Below, piece after piece: positions 1-5,849 of a stretch of DNA of 8,164 nucleotides; the first letter of the stretch is position 1; the number at the start of each line of letters is the position of its first letter. The translations under genes and the position numbers were made by a program. The notes under the pieces were generated by a model that searched no databases, was not told where the DNA came from, and saw only the letters and a program-made list of their open reading frames with translations. The DNA comes from an uncultured Collinsella sp. (GTDB taxonomy: Bacteria > Actinomycetota > Coriobacteriia > Coriobacteriales > Coriobacteriaceae): positions 1-8,164 of the forward strand of contig UQWV01000074.1 in assembly GCA_900544845.1 (NCBI GenBank). The letters run 5' to 3'.

Positions 1-1549
1 CGTTAAACGAGGAGTTAAGTTGATCGGGGCTGGTAATGTCACCCGAAACTGCAAAGGCGACTACGCCGTTGCGGCCAGGTGGGGCGATACGCGGGCGCTC
101 GCCGGAAAGCGCTTTAATGGCCTGGTCAAACGCATTGCCCGCACGGTCGGCCTCATCCTCGGTCTGACGCTCAAGTTCGAGTTCTTTGTTGCGGCATTCG
201 ACGTAGTCTTCCAGAGCCTCTTTGAATCGATCAAAGTGGTACTCAAAGCCGTTTTCGATAGAAGTCGAAGGAGCCGCAACGGCACCGAGCGACGAAACAC
301 CAAAATGGCATCTATTGCATTTGTCCTGCCCGTCATAAGCAGCAACCGAGGCCAGCCCGCATGGCGCCCCCTTCTTATAGTTGGGGCAACTCGTTCCGTA
401 ATGCAGATACGTCTTGCCATCGATGGCACTGGTTGGCCACACCGTATCGGTATAGAGTTCCGTCGCTCGCACCTCGTCAGTGTTGCGCGGCAACAGCGGG
501 ATATAGGAAGCGACTTCATCTCCGTCCTCGGTTACATATGCACGATTGACCTCTGTACTCGCATAGGTGTAAAACGCCTTGCGCGCCGCCGACTCCGCCT
601 TCGTCTCGACGCTTGAACCATGCGGTTTTTCGTCTGCCAGGCGTTGACGGTAGTAGGTCTTCGCGCGGTCGAGCGCCACCTGTGGCTCCCACGAAATGCT
701 CGAGGCATAATGCGGGTTCTGCTCACCCGAGAGCTTTGCCAAACTCCTCGCACGCTCCCACATACACGAGTACTTGCCAATCGAACTCTCGTCCGACCCA
801 CCACAATCCGCCAGCCAAGCGCGCTCTTTAGCCTTCGCCGTGTCCTCAGAAGCCTTCCGCAGCTCCTCGGCCGCACCCTCTAAATCATCTGATGTGTCTT
901 TAATGGTATCGGTCGAGATCTCTGATCCTTTGAGCGCAGCGAAGTCAGACTCGGATGTCCTGGGCACGGCAAGCGCCGTACCGGTATAGGTCACACTATC
1001 GGTATCCTGCACCGACACCGCCTGCGTGGCACGCGCGGCAATCAGATACGGCAGAGCCGTCTCGATTTTCTGTAAGCCTTCCGATGCGCTTTTGGCAAAC
1101 TTGTTGCGCGTTTTAATAATCTCAATCCCGGTGTCGACCATATTGCCGGCAACTGGTTCGGCGCCCGGGATGAGGATGGCGACCAGGCCCGTCCCGATCG
1201 TGGCAAACCCCGCCAGGCCCAAACTCAAAATGCTCGCATCCACCACCGTGGCAGCCGTGTGATAGGACGACACCACATTGGCGCCTGCCAGCGCGCCGCT
1301 ATCGGCAGCCACCTGGGTGTCCCCCGCGCGCGACATGCTCCATATCGCCGCCGTCGACGAAAACAGCAGCGTGAGCACCACCAAGATGACCACCGCAGAG
1401 GAAAGCGTGGTGTAGGCACCGTCTTCGATAAACAGGTCGATACCGGCTCGACCCATAAAGCCGCCTCGCTTGCGATGGCAGCTCGGACGGTGCGTCAAAA
1501 CGCGTCTAGACCAGAAACGCTTAATCCCATGCAGCAATCCACGAATCAT
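1..1549 (-). CDS. TadG-like large membrane-anchored pilus protein, partial (C-terminus outside window)
   Basis: From ATG 1549 one frame stays open for 516 codons and runs off the left edge, so it is incomplete. Residues 1-45 are basic and cytoplasmic. A membrane segment covers about 49-70 (LSSAVVILVVLTLLFSST), followed by QVAADSGALAGANVV (79-93), which resembles the AADAAALAGA helix after the TadG/TadE membrane segment. A second hydrophobic stretch is at about 107-127. The rest should be extracytoplasmic: a charged helical region (about 218-248), a cysteine pair (C249, C262), and a region with C388, C397, C411, C414 and H415, the last three forming CNRCH, then C452. TadG-type proteins are thought to link the pilus to the envelope. 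The prepilin-like site near the membrane segment (DGAYTTL) has Leu, not Glu, at +5, so pilin-type cutting is unlikely. Homology beyond the N-terminus is not clear to me. Confidence 0.85.
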   Translation of the reverse strand, partial: MIRGLLHGIKRFWSRRVLTHRPSCHRKRGGFMGRAGIDLFIEDGAYTTLSSAVVILVVLTLLFSSTAAIWSMSRAGDTQVAADSGALAGANVVSSYHTAATVVDASILSLGLAGFATIGTGLVAILIPGAEPVAGNMVDTGIEIIKTRNKFAKSASEGLQKIETALPYLIAARATQAVSVQDTDSVTYTGTALAVPRTSESDFAALKGSEISTDTIKDTSDDLEGAAEELRKASEDTAKAKERAWLADCGGSDESSIGKYSCMWERARSLAKLSGEQNPHYASSISWEPQVALDRAKTYYRQRLADEKPHGSSVETKAESAARKAFYTYASTEVNRAYVTEDGDEVASYIPLLPRNTDEVRATELYTDTVWPTSAIDGKTYLHYGTSCPNYKKGAPCGLASVAAYDGQDKCNRCHFGVSSLGAVAAPSTSIENGFEYHFDRFKEALEDYVECRNKELELERQTEDEADRAGNAFDQAIKALSGERPRIAPPGRNGVVAFAVSGDITSPDQLNSSFN

Positions 1550-2057
1550 AATCTCCCTCCAGCCATTCGGGACGCGATTGATACGAGACATCGACCTTGA
1601 GCTCAACGTAGCCGCCCTCGGCGGTACCACCCATAGCCTGCGCAAACGCACCGATCACAGGCAACGGCTTGACCTCGCCGGAAACGGACACGGACGAGAC
1701 GCCACCCGCACCGGCCCGGCCAAGCTCGATATCCCACGACAACGGCCCGCCGGCATGAAAGATCGAAACGTTGGGCACTGCGGCAAGTCGGCGGCGGGCG
1801 AACTCCTTAAGATCGTCGTCCTCCGCCGTCGTCGTGGTCATGAGCCGCGCGGTCTCGGCGGCGGCAGACTCCATGACCGCGCGCGTATAGAGCAGGCACA
1901 CCGGTTGCAGCGCGAGAAGGATGAGTGTCAGAAACGTCGGCAGCAAAAAAGCGGCCTCGACCGTAGACTGCGCCCGGTCCTCGCGCGCGGCATCAATACA
2001 ACGCGATGTCCTTAGCGGCCGCAGCGGCGTCGATAACCGACGTCGAGGCAACGCCAT
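1521..2057 (-). CDS. tadE: TadE-like pseudopilin (start uncertain)
   Basis: The TadE-like region is clear: signal DRA|QSTVEA with Glu at +5, a hydrophobic helix AFLLPTFLTLILLAL, then TRAVMESAAAETARL typical of TadE, and a C-terminal extracytoplasmic region ending at the TAA (1523-1521). TadE proteins are minor pilins needed for Flp pilus assembly. The start is a problem. The first usable in-frame ATG is at 2057, giving 178 residues and a 65-base overlap with the previous gene; the ribosome-binding site is weak (GGGCGG) and the leader is 29 residues, Arg-rich. At the expected junction a TGATG is present, but its ATG (1993-1991) is one base out of frame. The in-frame codon there is ATT (1997). 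So this may be a real upstream start, a rare start codon, a one-base mutation, or a sequence error. The 3' end overlaps the next gene by 29 bases. Confidence 0.8.
   Translation of the reverse strand: MALPRRRLSTPLRPLRTSRCIDAAREDRAQSTVEAAFLLPTFLTLILLALQPVCLLYTRAVMESAAAETARLMTTTTAEDDDLKEFARRRLAAVPNVSIFHAGGPLSWDIELGRAGAGGVSSVSVSGEVKPLPVIGAFAQAMGGTAEGGYVELKVDVSYQSRPEWLEGDYDSWIAAWD
1555..1560 (-). promoter_or_regulatory. Strong ribosome-binding site of the TadG-like gene
   Basis: GGAGGG on the minus strand lies five bases before ATG 1549, inside the end of the TadE-like gene. It fixes the start of the large open frame that follows. Confidence 0.78.
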
Positions 2058-2211
2058 GGGATGCCGCCCGCTCAACCAGCGCCGCCAAGCGCCCATCGGT
2101 GCCGGCACGCCAAAGTCCCGCGATCGCCAGCACGATCGATAACAGCGCCACCGTGACGATGACGTATTCGACCGTCGCCTGGGCAGATTCCTCACGCAGA
2201 ACGCCATGCAT
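1993..2211 (-). CDS. Second small pilin-like protein (Flp/TadE-type N-terminus)
   Basis: A 72-residue protein with a ten-residue leader (MHGVLREESA), then the processing signal A|QATVEY (Glu15 at mature +5, Tyr16 at +6) and a hydrophobic helix (about 17-35). A further 35 residues follow, largely Ala-rich. The signal is nearly identical to that of the Flp pilin (ESAQGTTEY versus ESAQATVEY), but the tail is longer, giving a mature form of about 62 residues. It should be cut by the same prepilin peptidase and enter the fibre as a minor pilin or as a TadE/TadF-type pseudopilin. Which of these cannot be told from sequence alone. ATG 2211 follows the previous TGA by one base and has a GGAGG nine bases upstream. 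Its end is next to or overlaps the TadE-like gene. Confidence 0.85.
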   Translation of the reverse strand: MHGVLREESAQATVEYVIVTVALLSIVLAIAGLWRAGTDGRLAALVERAASHGVASTSVIDAAAAAKDIALY

Positions 2212-2212
2212 T

Positions 2213-2776
2213 TCACGACCCCTCCTTTGAGCTTATTGTTTGCGGAACCAGGCGCACGGCGCGCAGACGGCACGAAGCATCGCCAGCATCCGCGGCAATT
2301 GTCACCATATCGACCCAGCCGCGTCCGTCGCGCACGATGGCGCCCCACACGTTTCCCTTGATGTCGAGATAGCCGCTCAGAGCAAGTTGCGCCGTGGGTA
2401 CCTCGCGATAGGCACGCAGCATATCCGCCGCCGCTTCGGTCATCGGTCGGTCCTCGGACCATGCAAGCCGGACCGCAATCGCGTTGCCCTCAGGCGAATC
2501 CGTCGCAGTGCCAGACCGCTTGTCGAGCGTCCGCAGAAAGGTTTGCGCCGTGACAGCGACATCCGAATCGTCCGCATCTCGCATCTCATCTTTTTGAGAC
2601 GCCACCGCCGAATCTGAGCCCAAATCGGAGGCGGTCCCAGGACGCTGCTGCCGCGCGGCGTTAAGCCCCCAAAGCACCGCCGCTATCGCCACGGTCAGGC
2701 AAGCAAACACCAGCAGCATCCCGATGGGGCGCTCGCCCTCTACAGGCTGTTGATGCCCTCGCTGATAGCGTTCCAT
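2213..2776 (-). CDS. Unrecognised single-pass membrane protein between two pilin genes
   Basis: A 187-residue protein that I do not recognise. It has one hydrophobic segment (about residues 18-39, MLLVFACLTVAIAAVLWGL), then an acidic, Ser/Asp-rich spacer (about 45-72). A probably folded region follows to the C-terminus, with alternating strands such as GNAIAVRLAW, AQLALSGYLDI and WGAIVRDGRGWVDMVTIAA. With a basic N-terminus and one membrane pass, the C-terminal part should face outward. It lacks the Glu+5 pilin signature, so it is probably not processed as a pilin. Its place inside the pilin block suggests a pilus accessory or anchoring role; that is inference. ATG 2776 overlaps flp by 37 bases with only a weak AAGG upstream. 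ATG 2719 (codon 20) is a possible alternative that would start at the membrane segment. Confidence 0.8.
   Translation of the reverse strand: MERYQRGHQQPVEGERPIGMLLVFACLTVAIAAVLWGLNAARQQRPGTASDLGSDSAVASQKDEMRDADDSDVAVTAQTFLRTLDKRSGTATDSPEGNAIAVRLAWSEDRPMTEAAADMLRAYREVPTAQLALSGYLDIKGNVWGAIVRDGRGWVDMVTIAADAGDASCRLRAVRLVPQTISSKEGS
2221..2225 (-). promoter_or_regulatory. Ribosome-binding site of the second pilin-like gene
   Basis: GGAGG on the minus strand lies nine bases before ATG 2211, within the last codons of the preceding gene. It supports the short reading frame as a real gene. Confidence 0.7.
2727..2738 (-). other. Small inverted repeat just after the flp stop
   Basis: On the message, GGGCG-AG-CGCCC (five-base stem, or GGGC/GCCC with a four-base loop) begins two bases after the flp TAG. 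No U-run follows, so it is not a standard intrinsic terminator. It could stabilise the pilin part of the message or cover the GAGGG there. A five-base GC stem in GC-rich DNA can also be chance. Confidence 0.35.
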
Positions 2777-2973
2777 AGATCTTGGACCTTGCCCTTAAAT
2801 GCGACGATGGCGATAATCGCAATCACCACGAGCACGCCGACCAAGATGGCATACTCGGTGGTACCCTGTGCGCTCTCCACCTGCAATAGTTCCTTGGTGC
2901 GCTGACGAACATGTGCCGCCCGGCAAAACGCCCAGCCCTGGACCTTGCCAGCAGCGTCAGTCATCGTGTTCAT
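2740..2973 (-). CDS. flp: Flp-type major pilin precursor
   Basis: A 77-residue pilin precursor, likely the main subunit of the fibre. It has a hydrophilic, basic leader (1-35), then the class III (Flp) processing signal ESA|QGTTEY, with Glu40 and Tyr41 at mature positions +5 and +6. The hydrophobic helix AILVGVLVVIAIIAIVAF (42-59) and a short tail follow. Predicted cleavage between Ala35 and Gln36 gives a 42-residue mature pilin, a normal Flp size. The residue before the cut is Ala, not the commoner Gly. The leader is longer than the 10-26 residues usual for Flp, yet the strong ribosome-binding site supports this start; an alternative ATG at codon 4 would shorten it little. The cutting enzyme (TadV/CpaA) is not in the window. 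The 3' end overlaps the next gene by 37 bases. Confidence 0.92.
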   Translation of the reverse strand: MNTMTDAAGKVQGWAFCRAAHVRQRTKELLQVESAQGTTEYAILVGVLVVIAIIAIVAFKGKVQDLWNAISEGINSL

Positions 2974-2978
2974 GTATT

Positions 2979-2983
2979 CCTCC
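2979..2983 (-). promoter_or_regulatory. Strong ribosome-binding site of the Flp pilin gene
   Basis: GGAGG on the minus strand directly follows the tadC TAG stop and lies five bases before ATG 2973. It is one of the best-placed sites in the operon, which suits a highly made pilin. It also fixes the start, and so the unusually long leader. Confidence 0.8.
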
Positions 2984-3625
2984 CTACGTCATCCCGCCTG
3001 CTCCCAGCAGCGGGCCCAATATGGACAGAAGCAACGCCGGCAAGATGAGCGTGCCGGTGGGAATCAACAGCTTGACGGGCGCACGCTCGATCTCGCGCTC
3101 GACCGCGGCGCGATGAGCCGCACGGATCTCGCGACTTTGAGCGGCCAGCGTCTCGGCAAGTGGGGCACCCAGGGCGAGCGCCTGCCCCACCGTGATGGCA
3201 AAGGTCTCGAGCGCTCGCACGTCCAGGTCGCGCGCGGCGGCCAACAACTCGTCCTCACGCGTGCCCACGCCCACCTGCCACGCCATGCAGGCGCGCTCAA
3301 GGCGAAGAGCGAGCACTGACCGGCGGTTGGCGCAGAAAATCTCAAGCGCCGCATCAAACGAAAGACCGGCCGAAAGACCCAAGCGCACAACATCGATCAT
3401 CTCGGACACTTCGCCGAGCGACACTCGCGCCGGGCCGCCCGCTCCAACCGCGTCCTTCACTCGCGCGGTCAGAGCATCGACCACCGAGCGACCCGCGGCA
3501 GCGACCAGCACCGCCTCGCGCTTGCAGGCCCCTGCGATCTTGCGTGCATCCGCCCGATCAAAACCCGTCGCGACAAATACACTCAGGGCGCACAGGCAAG
3601 CCGCAGCTGCAACCGGGGCGCTCAT
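2984..3625 (-). CDS. tadC: TadC-like inner-membrane platform protein (short T2SF protein)
   Basis: A 213-residue membrane protein and the second T2SF-family platform component. It has an N-terminal hydrophobic segment (about 4-20), a soluble T2SF region (about 68-180, with VSEMIDVVRLGLSAGLSFDA and, later, QALALGAPLAETL) and a C-terminal hydrophobic stretch (about 186-208). It is clearly shorter than the roughly 300 residues usual for TadC and seems to lack the internal membrane pair, as is seen in other Gram-positive Tad loci. The frame extends upstream to an ATG at 3763, but that part is an arginine/cysteine-rich shadow of tadB. I chose ATG 3625 because it forms an ATGA junction with the tadB stop and gives a clean hydrophobic N-terminus. 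The stop is TAG at 2986-2984, ten bases before flp. Confidence 0.85.
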   Translation of the reverse strand: MSAPVAAAACLCALSVFVATGFDRADARKIAGACKREAVLVAAAGRSVVDALTARVKDAVGAGGPARVSLGEVSEMIDVVRLGLSAGLSFDAALEIFCANRRSVLALRLERACMAWQVGVGTREDELLAAARDLDVRALETFAITVGQALALGAPLAETLAAQSREIRAAHRAAVEREIERAPVKLLIPTGTLILPALLLSILGPLLGAGGMT

Positions 3626-4548
3626 AGCTCCACCCGCATAATGCGCCGGACAACCACCAGGGCAACGGCGTTGAGGGCAAGACCCAGCACCACAGCGCCC
3701 GCGCCGGCAGGCGTCGCAAGACCGCGACGAAAATCTGCCGAAAGCAGCGCCAACACCGCGCACATGCCCGCCGGCATCGCCGCGACCATATGCGCAGACA
3801 TGCGAGCCTGCGACGTCTTAACATCCAGGCGGCGCTTGAGCTCAATGCGCTCCTCCACCATGCTCGACGCCTCGGACAGTAAGTCGGCAAGCGGAGCGCC
3901 GGTGCGCTGAGACACCTTAAGCGCCAAGGTCACAAGCGAAAGACCGGGGGCGTCGATACGTACGAGCAAGTCATCGAGCGCGTCGGTCGCCGAGATGCCG
4001 CAATCGATCGCCGCCGCCACCCGCAAAAACTCGGTATGCACTGGCTCTTGCGCATGAGCGCCCACAAAGCGCATGCCCTGGGCCAGCGAATGTCCCGAGG
4101 CAAGCGACATGGAAAGTGCGGTAAACGCCTCGGGCATTGCCTCTTCTGCATCGTGTTGCTCGCGCCGGCTCTCAAAGCCATCCCGAGCGGCACCAACGGC
4201 AAACGGAGCAACAAGTCCCAAGGCAAATCCGAGGGGCGATAACGACACCATCGTTAGTAAAACGCAGCAGACACCGCTCGATAGCAGCAGAAACGCCAAA
4301 CGTCCCGAAGCATCTTCGATCACGAGGCCAAGGCGATGCGCCGGAGCCAGCGATGCCCACGAACGGGCGATCTTTTTCAGCAGATCGTTTTCCACCAGCT
4401 CACGCGGCAGCTTCTCTGCCACCGTCTCGAGCGCCTGACGTGCCAGCTCCGCCGGCGGTACCTGCGGCACACGAGGTTCCGCCCCGCACGCCGTCGCGAC
4501 AGAAAGCCCTGCCAAGCCCCCTACGACGAGGGGCACAGTGATCTCCAT
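3622..4548 (-). CDS. tadB: TadB-like inner-membrane platform protein (T2SF domain)
   Basis: A 308-residue polytopic membrane protein of the GspF/T2SF family. With TadC it should form the platform that the CpaF ATPase acts on. It has an N-terminal hydrophobic segment (about 4-21), a soluble region (22-82), two membrane segments (about 84-120) and the T2SF domain (about 135-245, beginning AMPEAFTALSMSLASG). The final membrane pair is at about 250-271 and 281-303. The layout matches TadB. ATG at 4548 is supported by GGAGGT seven bases upstream, inside the end of cpaF. The stop overlaps the tadC start by four bases (ATGA), which suggests the two partners are made in a fixed ratio by coupled translation. 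The sequence alone cannot fully separate TadB from TadC; order, length and the N-terminal segment favour TadB. Confidence 0.9.
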   Translation of the reverse strand: MEITVPLVVGGLAGLSVATACGAEPRVPQVPPAELARQALETVAEKLPRELVENDLLKKIARSWASLAPAHRLGLVIEDASGRLAFLLLSSGVCCVLLTMVSLSPLGFALGLVAPFAVGAARDGFESRREQHDAEEAMPEAFTALSMSLASGHSLAQGMRFVGAHAQEPVHTEFLRVAAAIDCGISATDALDDLLVRIDAPGLSLVTLALKVSQRTGAPLADLLSEASSMVEERIELKRRLDVKTSQARMSAHMVAAMPAGMCAVLALLSADFRRGLATPAGAGAVVLGLALNAVALVVVRRIMRVEL

Positions 4549-5849
4549 TCGTCCACCTCCTCTTGTGTGAGCGTCCCCGACCGCAGGCCTTCTGCGATAA
4601 ACGGCGGCTCGCGGTCAAGCGTCCAGGTGCGCTCGGCGGCATCGAACGTCACATAGCGCTCGAGCTCTACGCCGCCCGATGCGGCGCGTCGCACCCCCGA
4701 ATACGAGGAGACGAAACGCCTGCCATCGGCGTGACGCTCGGACATCACGATGCCGTCGAGCGCCATGGCAATCTGCTCCTCGATGAGCTCGCTCGGCAGA
4801 TCGATGCCATAACGTGCAAGCAACGTCAGACGCACCACGGTCTCCTGTTCTGAACCCGCATGAAGTGTGGTGAGCGACCCGTCGTGGCCCGTGTTCATGG
4901 CCTGCAACATGTCGCAGCACTCGGCACCGCGCACCTCGCCCACCACGATGCGGTCGGGGCGCATGCGCAGGGCATTAGTTACCAGGTCGCGGATCGTCAC
5001 CGCGCCCTCGCCCTCAATTGAAGCCTCGCGCGCCTCTAGACGCACCACGTGCGGATGATGCGCAAACTTGAGCTCGGCAGAGTCCTCGATCGTCACGATG
5101 CGCTCGCCGGTGGAAATCTCACATGACAACGCGTTGAGCAGGGTGGTCTTACCAGATCCCGTGCCTCCCGCAACCGCCAGGTCCTGTCGCAGCGACACCG
5201 CGCACGACAACAGCTGCGCATACCAAAGCGGCAGCGACCCCAGCCCCACAAGCTCGTCCAGCGAGCAGATGCGGTCCGAGAACTTTCGGATGGTGAGAAT
5301 CGGTCCGTCAATCGCCACAGGCGGAATCACCGCGTTGACGCGATAGCCCGTTTTGAGGCGGGCGTTGACGATAGGGCTGCGCTCGTCGATACGGCGGCCA
5401 AGTGGCGAGATGATGCGGTCGATAAGCACACGGATCTGCTCATCATCCTCAAACGCATGCTCGATGGGGTGCAAGACGCCGCCGCGTTCAAAGAAAGCCG
5501 AGCGGCAGCCGTTAATCATGATCTCGGTAACGGTGTCGTCCTCGATGAGCGGCTGCAACGGCCCCAAGCCCACCACGTCATCCAAAATCTCGTCGATGAT
5601 GGTCTCGCGCTCGGACGTCGCGAGATCGGTCGGCTCCTCAACATTGAGCGCCGCCTCCACCGCAGGACGCAATTCCGAGCGGGCAAGTGCCGGGTCGATA
5701 TAGGCGCTGATACGCGCCACTTCGTCGTAACCCATGCGGTCCATCACGGCGCGCTTGGTGCGTCGTTTCACGGCGCGGCGACGCCCCGCATCTACAGGCG
5801 CTGCCGCCGCCGCAGCGCCGGCAGCCTTAATCCTCGTTTGCAGGCTCAT
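4521..5849 (-). CDS. cpaF: CpaF/TadA-type pilus assembly ATPase
   Basis: A 442-residue cytoplasmic hexameric motor ATPase of the type II/IV secretion (PulE/VirB11/TadA) superfamily. It should drive extraction and polymerisation of Flp subunits. Residues 1-40 are Ala-rich and then strongly basic. Residues about 80-200 form the N-terminal domain, including LGPLQPLIEDDTVTEIMING and a DGPILTIRKF strand. Catalytic motifs are complete: Walker A GGTGSGKT (228-235), Asp box RIVTIEDSAEL (250-260), Walker B region RPDRIVVGEVRG (297-308, Glu305) and His box TTLHAG (327-332). Length is normal for the family. ATG at 5849 overlaps the cpaE stop as ATGA, with GAGGGTG upstream as the ribosome-binding site. 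The 3' end overlaps tadB by 28 bases. No key residue is missing, so it should be active. This is the most certain call in the window. Confidence 0.96.
   Translation of the reverse strand: MSLQTRIKAAGAAAAAAPVDAGRRRAVKRRTKRAVMDRMGYDEVARISAYIDPALARSELRPAVEAALNVEEPTDLATSERETIIDEILDDVVGLGPLQPLIEDDTVTEIMINGCRSAFFERGGVLHPIEHAFEDDEQIRVLIDRIISPLGRRIDERSPIVNARLKTGYRVNAVIPPVAIDGPILTIRKFSDRICSLDELVGLGSLPLWYAQLLSCAVSLRQDLAVAGGTGSGKTTLLNALSCEISTGERIVTIEDSAELKFAHHPHVVRLEAREASIEGEGAVTIRDLVTNALRMRPDRIVVGEVRGAECCDMLQAMNTGHDGSLTTLHAGSEQETVVRLTLLARYGIDLPSELIEEQIAMALDGIVMSERHADGRRFVSSYSGVRRAASGGVELERYVTFDAAERTWTLDREPPFIAEGLRSGTLTQEEVDEWRSLCPSS
4555..4560 (-). promoter_or_regulatory. Strong ribosome-binding site of tadB
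   Basis: GGAGGT on the minus strand precedes ATG 4548 by about seven bases and lies within the last codons of cpaF. It fixes the start and implies fresh initiation despite the 28-base gene overlap. Confidence 0.75.

Noticed and set aside
20..616. A 198-residue plus-strand frame at the left end
   Set aside because: It is antisense to the open TadG-like frame, has an arginine-rich composition and no convincing domain or membrane plan. The minus-strand frame explains the region.
2058..2462. N-terminal extension of the TadE-like frame up to an ATG at 2462
   Set aside because: These residues are Arg/Cys/Trp-rich and lie in the shadow of two well-supported genes. The TadE-like sequence begins only near 1990.
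2727..2738. Intrinsic terminator after flp
   Set aside because: The stem is only five base pairs and no U-run follows, so termination is not supported. It was kept only as a weak inverted repeat.
3626..3763. N-terminal extension of the TadC frame
   Set aside because: The 46 extra residues are an Arg/Cys/Gly-rich out-of-frame reading of the tadB end. ATG 3625 has an ATGA junction and a clean hydrophobic start.
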